DNA from: Prevotellaceae bacterium
Lineage (GTDB): Bacteria; Bacteroidota; Bacteroidia; Bacteroidales; Bacteroidaceae
Length of the DNA: 44,167 bases
Assembly (NCBI GenBank): GCA_031262085.1
Contig: JAISIN010000090.1
Location: 1 to 44,167 of the forward strand
Reading direction: 5' to 3'
Part shown: positions 35,721 through 43,784 of the stretch, piece after piece
How the letters are laid out: every line of letters starts with the position of its first letter
Position numbering within the stretch: the stretch's first letter is position 1
Position numbers and translations under genes: made by a program
Notes under the pieces: generated by a model
Told to the model about the DNA's origin: nothing
The model's database searches: none
The model's input: only the letters and a program-made list of their open reading frames with translations

Positions 35721-36863
35721 ATGACATACGAGTTCTTACAACAATATTGGTGGCTCATCGTATCTTTGTTGGGAGCCATCCTTGTATTCCTGCTGTTTGT
35801 GCAGGGCGGTAATTCGCTCATTTTCTCGTTGGGAAAGACAGAAGAAGAGCGAAAAATGCTCATCAACTCCACCGGACGAAAGTGGGAGTTTACCTTTACT
35901 ACACTGGTCACTTTCGGAGGCGCGTTCTTTGCGTCGTTTCCACTCTTTTACAGCACCAGCTTCGGCGGAGCCTACTGGCTTTGGATGATTATCCTGTTCA
36001 GTTTTGTGTTGCAGGCTGTGAGTTATGAGTTTCAAGGGAAAGCCGGTAATCTGCTGGGAGTAAATACCTATCGGGTATTTCTGGTGTTCAACGGCATCGT
36101 GGGACCCCTCTTATTGGGAGGCGCCGTAGCAACCTTCTTCACCGGTTCGGAGTTTTATATCAGCAAAGCTAACATCACCGATGTGGGCATGCCCGTGATC
36201 AGTCAATGGGGTAACGCATGGCACGGTCTGGATGCCTTGACCAATATATGGAACGTGGTGTTGGGGCTGGCAGTCTTCTTCCTGGCACGCATATTGGGTG
36301 CGCTCTACTACATCAATAATATTGACGACGATGATTTGTCGTATCGCTGTCGGCGTGTGATAGCCTTTCATACGCTGCTGTTCCTGATTTTCTTCCTTGC
36401 TTTTGTCGTTCGTACATGTCTGGCAGACGGCTATGCCGTATCTCCCGCCGGTGAGGTTTACATGGAACCCTACAAATATTTGATGAACTTTGTTCAGATG
36501 CCGGTGGTACTGGCACTCTTCTTGTGCGGGGTGGTGCTGGTGCTTTTCGGTATTATAAAGACGTTGGTCGATCTCACGTTCGACAAAGGAATTTGGTTTA
36601 CCGGGGTAGGTACCGTACTCACCGTACTCGCCTTGTTGCTGACAGCCGGTTATAACCATACGGCTTATTATCCTTCAACCTGCGATTTGCAAAGCTCGTT
36701 GACACTTGCCAACAGCTGCTCCAGCCGGTTTACACTGAATACGATGTTTTACGTGTCACTGTTAGTTCCTTTTGTGCTGGCATATATTTTCTATGCATGG
36801 CGTAGCATCGACATACATAAGATTAACCGAAAGGAGATGGGTAGCGGCGAACACACTTACTAA
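35721..36863 (+). CDS. cydB: Cytochrome bd ubiquinol oxidase subunit II
   Basis: This 380-residue inner-membrane partner of CydA has about eight to nine hydrophobic helices. Recognisable segments are the N-terminal WWLIVSLLGAILVFLLFVQGG, GKTEEERKMLINSTGRKWEF, FQGKAGNLLG, and a C-terminal helix LLVPFVLAYIFYAWRSID. It is the last gene of the DUF4492-cydA-cydB operon; no cydC/cydD maturation genes are in the window, as is usual for the phylum. A new promoter for the AAA paralogue starts 12 bases later. Confidence 0.95.
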   Translation: MTYEFLQQYWWLIVSLLGAILVFLLFVQGGNSLIFSLGKTEEERKMLINSTGRKWEFTFTTLVTFGGAFFASFPLFYSTSFGGAYWLWMIILFSFVLQAVSYEFQGKAGNLLGVNTYRVFLVFNGIVGPLLLGGAVATFFTGSEFYISKANITDVGMPVISQWGNAWHGLDALTNIWNVVLGLAVFFLARILGALYYINNIDDDDLSYRCRRVIAFHTLLFLIFFLAFVVRTCLADGYAVSPAGEVYMEPYKYLMNFVQMPVVLALFLCGVVLVLFGIIKTLVDLTFDKGIWFTGVGTVLTVLALLLTAGYNHTAYYPSTCDLQSSLTLANSCSSRFTLNTMFYVSLLVPFVLAYIFYAWRSIDIHKINRKEMGSGEHTY

Positions 36864-36874
36864 TATTTGTTTTT

Positions 36875-36906
36875 TTTGTTTGAATAATACCTAATTCGTA
36901 TCTTTG
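36875..36906 (+). promoter_or_regulatory. Promoter of the second AAA/PD-(D/E)XK gene
   Basis: TTTG (36875-36878), a 20-base spacer and TATCTTTG (36899-36906) make a near-perfect Bacteroidales promoter. Because the -7 box covers the possible start at 36904, translation must begin later, at 36937. Confidence 0.75.
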
Positions 36907-36936
36907 TCGTCGATAATTCGACCTTATAATAAATTT

Positions 36937-38349
36937 ATGACGACAATGAACAAGTATTTCGGTACGGCAGGACCGATACAACCTGCTGTACACTATGTCG
37001 TAGACCCGTTGATACATTTAAATCAGACCGCCATTGAACAACTGATCAGTCAGCGGAAATATCTACTGTTTAATGCCCCGCCACAAACGGGGAAGACCTC
37101 ATGTATGCTGGCATTGTGCGACCATTTGAACCGGCAGGGGCAATACGAAGCCCTCTATATGGATGTCGCAGTTACTCCCGACTATTTATCGCAGCTTTTG
37201 GCTTACATGCCTGTTCGTCCGTTGGTGCTTGTGCTCGACGAGATAGATGTGTTGGATAACGATGCGCTGTTGGATCTTCTGCGTCCGTTGCACGTTCATT
37301 TCGGACGGCGCTTCAGCGCTTCGCTGCAGACGGTCATTCTTTGTGGGGTACGCGACAGACGCGATCTCATCAAAGCGACGTCGTTTCGCTTGAACTGTTT
37401 CTCCTTCGAGGAGATACATCAGCTGTACATGCAACACACCGAAGCAACCGGTCAACAGTTTGACGAAACCTGCTTCCCGTTGATTTGGAAAGCTACCGGC
37501 GGACATCCCTGGTTAGTGAATGCGCTGGGCAACGAACTCACGCATAACATGGTTGCGAATCGCGACCGTTCGGTCCGCATTATCCCGGAGATGGTTTACC
37601 GCGCGCAGGAAAATATCATCGGCAGTGGCGCCCCGCATATTCGTACACTCGCCAACAAACTGTTCGAAGAGCAGGTGCTTCGTGTCATTGCTCCCATGTT
37701 GGCAGGCAAAGAAGAGAACGAACAGATGGCGCTGCAGGGCGATGATGTGCAATATGTAACCAGCTTGGGGTTGATAACGTCCGATGTGCCGCATCGTGTT
37801 GCCAACACCATCTATCGGGAGATGATTTCACGTGAGTATGCACGGGTGATACTGAACAACCTGACTAACCAACCTCCCTCGTACACCAGCTCCGACGGTA
37901 CGATCAACGTGCAACAACTGTTGCTCGACTTTCAGTGCTTCTTCCGCCAGAATGTAGGCGTGTGGATAGAGAAGTTCGACCATAAAGAGGTTGCTCCTCA
38001 ACTCTTGTTGGAAGCCTATATGCAAGCGGCAGTCGACGGCTGTTGCATTGAACATGAGTATGGTTTGGGACGCGGACGTATCACCTTATTCATTCGTAAA
38101 CCTCTGACCGATGATTATGATGCCCCCTTGCAACAGATTGTGGTAGACCTGAAAGTCAAACGCTCCAGCGTACCCAAAACCATCACACTCGGTCTGGAGC
38201 AAGTTACCTCCTACATGGAGCGGTTTGCCCCCGAAGCCGAAGGGCATTTTATTCTTTGCAATCTTGACCCGAACGCTACGTGGAGCAAAAAAATCTGGCA
38301 CTACACGAAAGAGCATAAGGGGCGGAAGATTGTTGTATGGGGATTGTGA
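36937..38349 (+). CDS. AAA-like ATPase with degenerate PD-(D/E)XK domain (paralogue 2)
   Basis: This 470-residue paralogue of the protein at 17270-18877 has Walker A APPQTGKTS at 47-55, the same position as in paralogue 1, which supports the chosen start. Walker B LVLVLDEID is present, but 47 residues are missing between the two motifs, along with a further short stretch after Walker B. In the C-terminal nuclease-fold domain the Asp of GRGRTDL is Thr383 (GRGRITL), and the Glu of the ExK pair is Asp404 (VVDLKVK, Lys406 kept). Nuclease activity is therefore doubtful while ATP binding looks intact. Promoter and start are clear. Function unknown; it may act without cleavage or regulate a partner. 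Confidence 0.82.
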   Translation: MTTMNKYFGTAGPIQPAVHYVVDPLIHLNQTAIEQLISQRKYLLFNAPPQTGKTSCMLALCDHLNRQGQYEALYMDVAVTPDYLSQLLAYMPVRPLVLVLDEIDVLDNDALLDLLRPLHVHFGRRFSASLQTVILCGVRDRRDLIKATSFRLNCFSFEEIHQLYMQHTEATGQQFDETCFPLIWKATGGHPWLVNALGNELTHNMVANRDRSVRIIPEMVYRAQENIIGSGAPHIRTLANKLFEEQVLRVIAPMLAGKEENEQMALQGDDVQYVTSLGLITSDVPHRVANTIYREMISREYARVILNNLTNQPPSYTSSDGTINVQQLLLDFQCFFRQNVGVWIEKFDHKEVAPQLLLEAYMQAAVDGCCIEHEYGLGRGRITLFIRKPLTDDYDAPLQQIVVDLKVKRSSVPKTITLGLEQVTSYMERFAPEAEGHFILCNLDPNATWSKKIWHYTKEHKGRKIVVWGL

Positions 38350-38364
38350 TGTTCAGGCTACCTT

Positions 38365-38718
38365 TTACTTCGTGTTCGTGTATCCCTCGGCTCTCAGCAG
38401 TGTTGCGATCTTTTCCTTACAATCGCCCTGCACCATGATTTCGCCATCTTTGGCGCTACCTCCTACACCGCACTTCGACTTGAGCAGACGCCCCAGCGTC
38501 CTCAAGTCGTCGTCGGTGCCGGTGAAGCCGGTGACGAGGGTAACAATCTTACCGCCCCGGTTCTTCCGGTCGAGTTGCACGCGTAGCTTCTGTTGTGCCG
38601 GAGGCAAGGTCGCAGCCTCTTCCCGGTCGGGCGTTTCGTACTGATAGTCGGGATTGGTAGAATAGACCACGTTGAGGCGCTCCTTCCAGTCGTTCTTTTT
38701 CGTTTCATTCTTTTTCAT
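38365..38718 (-). CDS. SUI1/eIF1-family translation factor homologue (YciH-like)
   Basis: This 117-residue cytoplasmic protein has a basic, variable N-terminus (about 1-45) and a SUI1 domain (about 46-115) with VQLDRKNRGGKIVTLVTGF and a late GGSAKDGEIMVQGD. In bacteria such proteins (YciH) have been proposed to affect start-codon fidelity or stress translation. The ATG at 38718 is used; an upstream start at 38799 is excluded because the -7 box (38752-38745) lies between them. It converges on the AAA gene and is divergent from rex. Confidence 0.88.
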   Translation of the reverse strand: MKKNETKKNDWKERLNVVYSTNPDYQYETPDREEAATLPPAQQKLRVQLDRKNRGGKIVTLVTGFTGTDDDLRTLGRLLKSKCGVGGSAKDGEIMVQGDCKEKIATLLRAEGYTNTK

Positions 38719-38727
38719 ACGGAAATG

Positions 38728-38750
38728 CTTTTGCTTTACGGCAGCAAAAG
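38728..38750. repeat. 8-bp inverted repeat in the SUI1-rex divergent promoter region
   Basis: CTTTTGCT (38728-38735) and AGCAAAAG (38743-38750) are perfect complements with a 7-base loop. The right arm overlaps the leftward -7 box, so it may be an operator or just a symmetric promoter element. It does not resemble the known Rex operator. Confidence 0.5.
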
Positions 38751-38752
38751 TA
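38745..38752 (-). promoter_or_regulatory. Candidate -7 box of the SUI1 gene
   Basis: TACTTTTG on the minus strand, 27 bases before the chosen ATG. Full match to TAnnTTTG. Confidence 0.5.
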
Positions 38753-38766
38753 AGAAAGAAAATATG

Positions 38767-38774
38767 TACTTTTG
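38767..38774 (+). promoter_or_regulatory. rex: Candidate -7 box of rex
   Basis: TACTTTTG, 28 bases before the rex ATG at 38802, matches TAnnTTTG; no clear -33 element at the usual spacing. Confidence 0.5.
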
Positions 38775-38801
38775 CCCTGTCAACTAAAATATGTAGCAAG
38801 T

Positions 38802-39476
38802 ATGAGTAAAGAAACCGTCCATGAACGTCTTGCCACCGAATACGCGCAGAAAGTTCCCGAGCCTACCTTACGTCGGCTGCCATGGTACCTGTCGAACATC
38901 AAGCTGCGCAAACAGCGGGGAGAACAATTCGTCTCATCGACCCAAATAGCCAAAGAAATAGATATTGATGCCTCACAGATAGCCAAAGATCTGAGTTATG
39001 TCAATATTGCCGGTCGTACACGCGTGGGATACGACATCGATACACTGATAGCCGTATTGGAAAACTTTTTGGGCTTTACCAATATACACCGTGCCTTTCT
39101 GTTTGGCGTGGGAAGCTTGGGGGGCGCACTGTTGAACGATTCGGGCTTGCAGGTCTTCGGACTGGAAGTGGTGGCAGCATTCGATGTGAAACCTGAACTA
39201 GCGGGAACCACGGTCAACAACATTCCCATCTATCACCCCGATGAGTTCGAGCAACGTATGAAAGAGTACGACGTCTGCATCGGTATACTGACTGTTCCCA
39301 TCGGCATCGCACAGCCGATTACCGATAAAATGATTGCAGGAGGTATTCGTGCCATTTGGAATTTTACGCCGTTCCGCATCCGCGTACCCCGAAATATTGT
39401 AGTGCAGAACACCTCACTGTATGCACACCTTGCCCTGATGTTCAACCGTCTCAACCTCAACACCGACCCCTCATGA
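38802..39476 (+). CDS. rex: Redox-sensing transcriptional repressor Rex
   Basis: This 224-residue DNA-binding protein senses the NADH/NAD+ ratio and represses fermentation and low-oxygen respiration genes when NADH is low. An N-terminal winged helix (about 15-75, with STQIAKEIDIDASQIAKDL) precedes a Rossmann fold (about 85-205) with FGVGSLGGALL and the IRAIWNFTPFRI stretch. The ATG at 38802 gives the usual length; an earlier start at 38772 falls inside the -7 box. The downstream hydrolase gene overlaps by four bases (ATGA). cydAB, a known Rex target in other bacteria, lies 2 kb upstream. Confidence 0.93.
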   Translation: MSKETVHERLATEYAQKVPEPTLRRLPWYLSNIKLRKQRGEQFVSSTQIAKEIDIDASQIAKDLSYVNIAGRTRVGYDIDTLIAVLENFLGFTNIHRAFLFGVGSLGGALLNDSGLQVFGLEVVAAFDVKPELAGTTVNNIPIYHPDEFEQRMKEYDVCIGILTVPIGIAQPITDKMIAGGIRAIWNFTPFRIRVPRNIVVQNTSLYAHLALMFNRLNLNTDPS

Positions 39477-40090
39477 AGATTATTGCAGTAGGAATGAATT
39501 ATGCCTTGCACAATAAAGAGCTTGGCAACCCGTTAGTCCATGCAGAGCCGGTTATTTTCCTGAAGCCCGATTCGGCGTTGCTCAAGGATGGAAAACCTTT
39601 TTTCTTGCCCGACTTTGCCGAGGAGTTTCATTACGAAACCGAGGTGGTTGTACGCATCTGCCGACTGGGTAAGTGCATCGCGCCCCAGTTTGCCCCCCGC
39701 TATTACGACGCGGTCACCGTAGGCATCGACTTTACCGCACGCGACCTGCAACGCCGCCTGCGCACCGAAGGCAAACCGTGGGAACTCTCCAAGGGGTTCG
39801 ACCAGTCGGCGGCCGTCGGCAAGTTCATCTCGTTAGACAGGGTGGGCGGAGACGTGCAACAACTCGATTTCCGTCTCGACATCGACGGACAAGAGGTGCA
39901 GCACGGCAACACAGCAGATATGCTATTTAAAGTGGACGACATCATTGCCTACGTCAGCCGATTTATGACACTCAAGATGGGCGATTTGCTCTACACAGGA
40001 ACACCCGCCGGCGTAGGAGAAGTCAAAATCGACAACCACCTGCAAGGGTATATCAAGGAAGAAAAGCTACTCGACTTTTATGTTAGATAA
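39473..40090 (+). CDS. Fumarylacetoacetate hydrolase-family protein
   Basis: This 205-residue cytoplasmic enzyme of the FAH family (FAHD1/acylpyruvate hydrolase branch) has metal-binding residues in EFHYETEVVV and VGIDFTARDLQ, then KGFDQSAAVGKF and the C-terminal GDLLYTGTPAGVGEV. Members hydrolyse acylpyruvates or decarboxylate oxaloacetate; the exact substrate is not clear. The ATG at 39473 overlaps the rex stop (ATGA), so it is translationally coupled to rex; a longer in-frame start at 39356 would lie inside rex. Confidence 0.9.
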   Translation: MKIIAVGMNYALHNKELGNPLVHAEPVIFLKPDSALLKDGKPFFLPDFAEEFHYETEVVVRICRLGKCIAPQFAPRYYDAVTVGIDFTARDLQRRLRTEGKPWELSKGFDQSAAVGKFISLDRVGGDVQQLDFRLDIDGQEVQHGNTADMLFKVDDIIAYVSRFMTLKMGDLLYTGTPAGVGEVKIDNHLQGYIKEEKLLDFYVR

Positions 40091-40138
40091 ATATATTCTG
40101 GAAGAATAACAACATCGAATAATTAAACATATAAGATT

Positions 40139-40294
40139 ATGGACAAAAAGAATAATCAAACTAATTGGACAGGAATCAGTGAAGGGCGTGAAAAAGGGAA
40201 TCAGCGATTTATAACATCTCCACGCCCGAATGTAACTCCCGGAGCACAAAAGCCTGCTCAATCTCCGAGTCAACCGTCGCAAAAAGTAGGATAA
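40139..40294 (+). CDS. Small proline-rich hypothetical ORF before porU
   Basis: This 51-codon open frame begins with ATG and ends four bases before the porU start. The product is hydrophilic, with a Lys/Asn-rich start and a Pro/Gln/Ser-rich second half (SPRPNVTPG, PAQSPSQPSQ). No signal peptide or membrane segment is visible. It is not a recognised family. The tight spacing to the TTG-started porU suggests translational coupling, but the frame could also be chance. Confidence 0.45.
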   Translation: MDKKNNQTNWTGISEGREKGNQRFITSPRPNVTPGAQKPAQSPSQPSQKVG

Positions 40295-40298
40295 AATC

Positions 40299-43200
40299 TT
40301 GAGGACAATCTTCCTCTTTGGATTGCTTTCCGTGTGTTCTATCCTTGCGGCAGCAACAGATGCTGAATGTCTGCACTCACATCTGTCATCGGGACGGTGG
40401 GTGAAGATACGGGTGCAGCGCACGGGAGTGGTCAAACTCTCCGACGCCGAATTGCGCCGGATGGGGTTTCAAGCGCCCGAACGGGTGCGCGTGTTCGGCT
40501 ACGGCGGCTATCTGCTGTCGCAACGCTTCGACCAGCTGCCGGCTGTTGACCTGCCCGAAGTACCCACACAGCGCATCGGCGACGGCGTGCTGTTCTACGC
40601 CCGAGGATCCGTGGCGTGGATACCCTCGACCGACCTGACCTCTCTGGTGCGCGAACGCAACTTCTATTCCGACTATGGCTATTACTTCCTGACCGACAGC
40701 GAAGAGATTCCCCCCACCCCATTCACTCCCATCCAAGCCCCCGAACAGCCCGATGCCGACCTGCATCTGAGCACCTTTGACGCCTGTGTCCTGCACGAAG
40801 AAGATGCCTACAGCTGGGGAAGCAGCGGTCGCAACCTCTACGAGGGGTACGACTATGCCGCCGGAGGTTCGCGTACCTACACCCTCGAGCTGCCGGGCGT
40901 GGTGCCCGAAGGGGCTGGACACCTCACCGTAGCCTTTGCCGCCCGTTCGATAGGGACAAGCACCACCTGCACCGTTACGGTCGACGACGAGCAGCAGGGC
41001 ACCCTCACCCTGCCCGGCATATCCACCTCCAACCAGTATTACACCAAAGCCACGGCAGGCACGCTCAGCGCCGCCTGGACGGGAACAAAGCGCGAGCGCA
41101 CCACCGTCGGCATCACCCACAACCGACAGGCAGGCACGGCGGGGAGGCTGGATTACATCGCGCTGAACTACACCCGCACGCTCAGCCTGCAAGCGGCGCC
41201 CTACCTCACGTTCCGCTCGCTGGCATCGGCTGGTCGCACGACGACGTTCCGCCTCTCGGGCGCCACGCCTGCCACGCTGGTATGGGATGTCACCGACCCG
41301 TCGCACATACAACCGGTCACCGGCAGTTACGCCGACGGCACCCTTGCCTTCACCATCCCTGCCGGCACGCTGCGCGAGTTTGTGGCAGTCAACCCCGACG
41401 CTTCCGGCTTCGACGCCGCCGAGAGCCTGGGCAGCGTTCCCAATCAAGACCTGCACGCCCTGGAGGCTGCCGACATGGTCATCATCGTGCCCGACCGCAA
41501 CGACCTGCTCGCCCAAGCCGAACGCCTGGCACAGGCACACCGCGCACACGACGGATTGACCGTATCCATCGTCGGCGCCACGCAGGTGTACAACGAGTTC
41601 TCGTCGGGCACCCCCGATGCCACCGCCTACCGCCGCCTGATGAAGATGCTCTACGACCGCTACCCCGCCGCAGGACGCCCGCGCTACCTGCTGCTCTTCG
41701 GCGACTGTAGCTACGACAACCGCCTGCTGGGCACCTCATGGAGCACCTACCGTCCCGAACAGTTCCTGCTCTGCTACCAGTCGGAGAACTCCCTCGAGGA
41801 GACCGCCTCCTACATCACCGACGATTACTTCGGCTTTCTGGACGACGACGAAGGCGACAACCTCGCCGCTGCCACCCTCGACATCGGCATCGGACGCTTT
41901 CCGGTGCGCACTGCCGCCGAAGCCCGCGCGGCGGTCGACAAGACCATCGCCTACCTGGAGAACCGCCGGACGGGCGCCTGGAAGCAGACCGTGTGCTACG
42001 TAGCCGACGACGGCGACAACAACCTGCACATCTCGCAAGCCGAGCAACTGGCTGCCTACACCGAGACTCACTACCCCGCCCTGCTGGTCAACCGCCTCTA
42101 TGCCGACGCCTACCGGCGCGAAGCATCCGCCACCGGCTACACCTATCCCGATGCCACCAAGCGATTGAAGCAACTCTTCGAGCGCGGCATGCTCGTGGTG
42201 AACTACACCGGACACGGCAGCACCACCGCCTGGGCAGCCGAGAACCTGCTCACCGCCGCCGACGTTGCCGCCCTCGCCTCGCCCTGCCTACCCCTGTGGA
42301 TCACTGCCACGTGCGACTTCACCCGCTTCGACGACATACAGACCTCGGCGGGCGAGCTGGCGTTCCTGAATCCCAACGGAGGCGCCATCGCCCTCTTCTC
42401 GACATCGCGGGTGGTCTACGCCTCGCAAAACGCCACGCTCAACCAGGCGTTCCTGCGCCATGTCTTCGAGCGCCCCGACGGACAACGCCTCCGGCTGGGC
42501 GACATCATGCGCCTCTCCAAGTGCGATGCCGCGCTGGCAGGCGACCGCAACAAGCTGAACTTCACCCTCATCGGCGACCCGGCGTTGACGCTGGCACTAC
42601 CCGACTACGGCATCCGCGTGGAGGAGTTTGCCGGTGTTGACGTTGCCCAATCGCCCGACCACTACCCGCAAGCCAAGGCAGGCGGTAAGATCACCGTGCG
42701 CGGCAGCATCCTCCTGCCCGACGGCACCTTTGCCGAAGGGTTCGACGGCACGCTGCACGCTACCGTGCTCGACAGCCGCACCCCCGCCACCACGCTCAAC
42801 AACAACGGCGAGGGCAGCTTCGACTACACCGAGCGCGGCAAGATGCTCTTCACCGGCACCGACTCCGTGCGCAACGGACGCTTCGAGTTCACCTTCCCCG
42901 TGCCGCTCGACATCAACTACTCCGACGCCGAGGGACTGCTCAGCCTCTATGCCCTTGAGGGTGCCACCCGCACCGAAGCAGGCGGCTATTTCGACCGTTT
43001 CATCGTAGGAGGCACCGACGACGACATCATCCTGAACGACACCCTCGGTCCCCGCCTCTCTCTCTACCTGAATACGTTCGATTTTCGGGCAGGCGGGCAG
43101 ACCCATTCCACTCCGCTCTTCATCGCCCGGTTGGAAGATCCTACCGGCATCAACACCGTAGGCAACGGCATCGGACACGATCTTACCCTGTGTATAGACA

Positions 43201-43700
43201 ACAGCCCGTTGCTCACTTATTCGCTGAACGATTATTACCTTCCTACTGCCGGTGACTATACGCGCGGAACGGTGCGGTTCGCTGTCCCTGCCCTCGAAAC
43301 GGGCAAGCATACGCTGTCGTTTCGTGCATGGAACCTGTTGAACCACTCGAATACCGAGACGTTGGAGTTCGAGGTGGTGCACGGGCTGCGTCCGCATCTC
43401 TTCTCGGTAAGCTGTACCGACAGCCCTGCCCGCGAATCGACGACTTTCCTGCTCGTACACGACCGCGCAGGTAGCGCTATCACCGTGCGTCTGAATGTGT
43501 ACGACCTCGCCGGACGTGTGATGTGGACACATCTGGAGGAGAACATTTCTGCCGGCGACCCGCACACCGTGACATGGGATTTGTGCAGCAACAACGGACA
43601 ACGGTTGTCGCCCGGCGTGTATATCTACCGCGCCTCTATCGTGTCGGAAGGGAGCAAGGAGAGTGTGAAGGGGGGAAAGCTGATTATTTTGAGGAGATAG
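40299..43700 (+). CDS. porU: Type IX secretion system C-terminal signal peptidase (sortase) PorU
   Basis: This 1133-residue cell-surface gingipain-like (C25) protease cleaves the T9SS sorting domain of cargo and links it to A-LPS. A signal peptide spans about 1-20 (FLFGLLSVCSILAAA). The PorU N-terminal region has SSGRWVKIRVQRTGVVKLS (about 30-48). In the C25 catalytic domain (about 390-730) His639 lies in NYTGHGST and Cys672 in ITATCDFTRFDD; the 33-residue spacing equals that of gingipains. The C-terminus has a sorting-domain-like end (SPGVYIYRAS...KLIILRR). Upstream stops leave TTG at 40299 as the only start that keeps the signal peptide. GC content is high until about 43060 and then falls. 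porV is not adjacent. Confidence 0.93.
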   Translation: MRTIFLFGLLSVCSILAAATDAECLHSHLSSGRWVKIRVQRTGVVKLSDAELRRMGFQAPERVRVFGYGGYLLSQRFDQLPAVDLPEVPTQRIGDGVLFYARGSVAWIPSTDLTSLVRERNFYSDYGYYFLTDSEEIPPTPFTPIQAPEQPDADLHLSTFDACVLHEEDAYSWGSSGRNLYEGYDYAAGGSRTYTLELPGVVPEGAGHLTVAFAARSIGTSTTCTVTVDDEQQGTLTLPGISTSNQYYTKATAGTLSAAWTGTKRERTTVGITHNRQAGTAGRLDYIALNYTRTLSLQAAPYLTFRSLASAGRTTTFRLSGATPATLVWDVTDPSHIQPVTGSYADGTLAFTIPAGTLREFVAVNPDASGFDAAESLGSVPNQDLHALEAADMVIIVPDRNDLLAQAERLAQAHRAHDGLTVSIVGATQVYNEFSSGTPDATAYRRLMKMLYDRYPAAGRPRYLLLFGDCSYDNRLLGTSWSTYRPEQFLLCYQSENSLEETASYITDDYFGFLDDDEGDNLAAATLDIGIGRFPVRTAAEARAAVDKTIAYLENRRTGAWKQTVCYVADDGDNNLHISQAEQLAAYTETHYPALLVNRLYADAYRREASATGYTYPDATKRLKQLFERGMLVVNYTGHGSTTAWAAENLLTAADVAALASPCLPLWITATCDFTRFDDIQTSAGELAFLNPNGGAIALFSTSRVVYASQNATLNQAFLRHVFERPDGQRLRLGDIMRLSKCDAALAGDRNKLNFTLIGDPALTLALPDYGIRVEEFAGVDVAQSPDHYPQAKAGGKITVRGSILLPDGTFAEGFDGTLHATVLDSRTPATTLNNNGEGSFDYTERGKMLFTGTDSVRNGRFEFTFPVPLDINYSDAEGLLSLYALEGATRTEAGGYFDRFIVGGTDDDIILNDTLGPRLSLYLNTFDFRAGGQTHSTPLFIARLEDPTGINTVGNGIGHDLTLCIDNSPLLTYSLNDYYLPTAGDYTRGTVRFAVPALETGKHTLSFRAWNLLNHSNTETLEFEVVHGLRPHLFSVSCTDSPARESTTFLLVHDRAGSAITVRLNVYDLAGRVMWTHLEENISAGDPHTVTWDLCSNNGQRLSPGVYIYRASIVSEGSKESVKGGKLIILRR

Positions 43701-43755
43701 TATCGAGTATCATTACCCACGGTAATCGTTATAGAGCCTATTTTATCAGAGTCTG

Positions 43756-43772
43756 AGCGCATGGCGTGCGCT
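43756..43772. terminator. Small hairpin between porU and the convergent nuclease-fold gene
   Basis: AGCGCA (43756-43761) and TGCGCT (43767-43772) pair with a 5-base loop. It lies between convergent genes, but no T run follows; weak candidate. Confidence 0.3.
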
Positions 43773-43784
43773 ATAACGAAGCCG

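Noticed and set aside
37821..37840. Possible parS-like TTTCACGTGA
   Set aside because: Only about 10 of 16 positions match the parS palindrome, and it lies inside the coding sequence of the AAA paralogue, away from parAB.
42597..43601. 334-codon open frame antisense to porU, and a 387-codon one at 40386-41549
   Set aside because: The frames mirror the GC-rich codon pattern of porU and their products show no domain, signal peptide or sensible composition.
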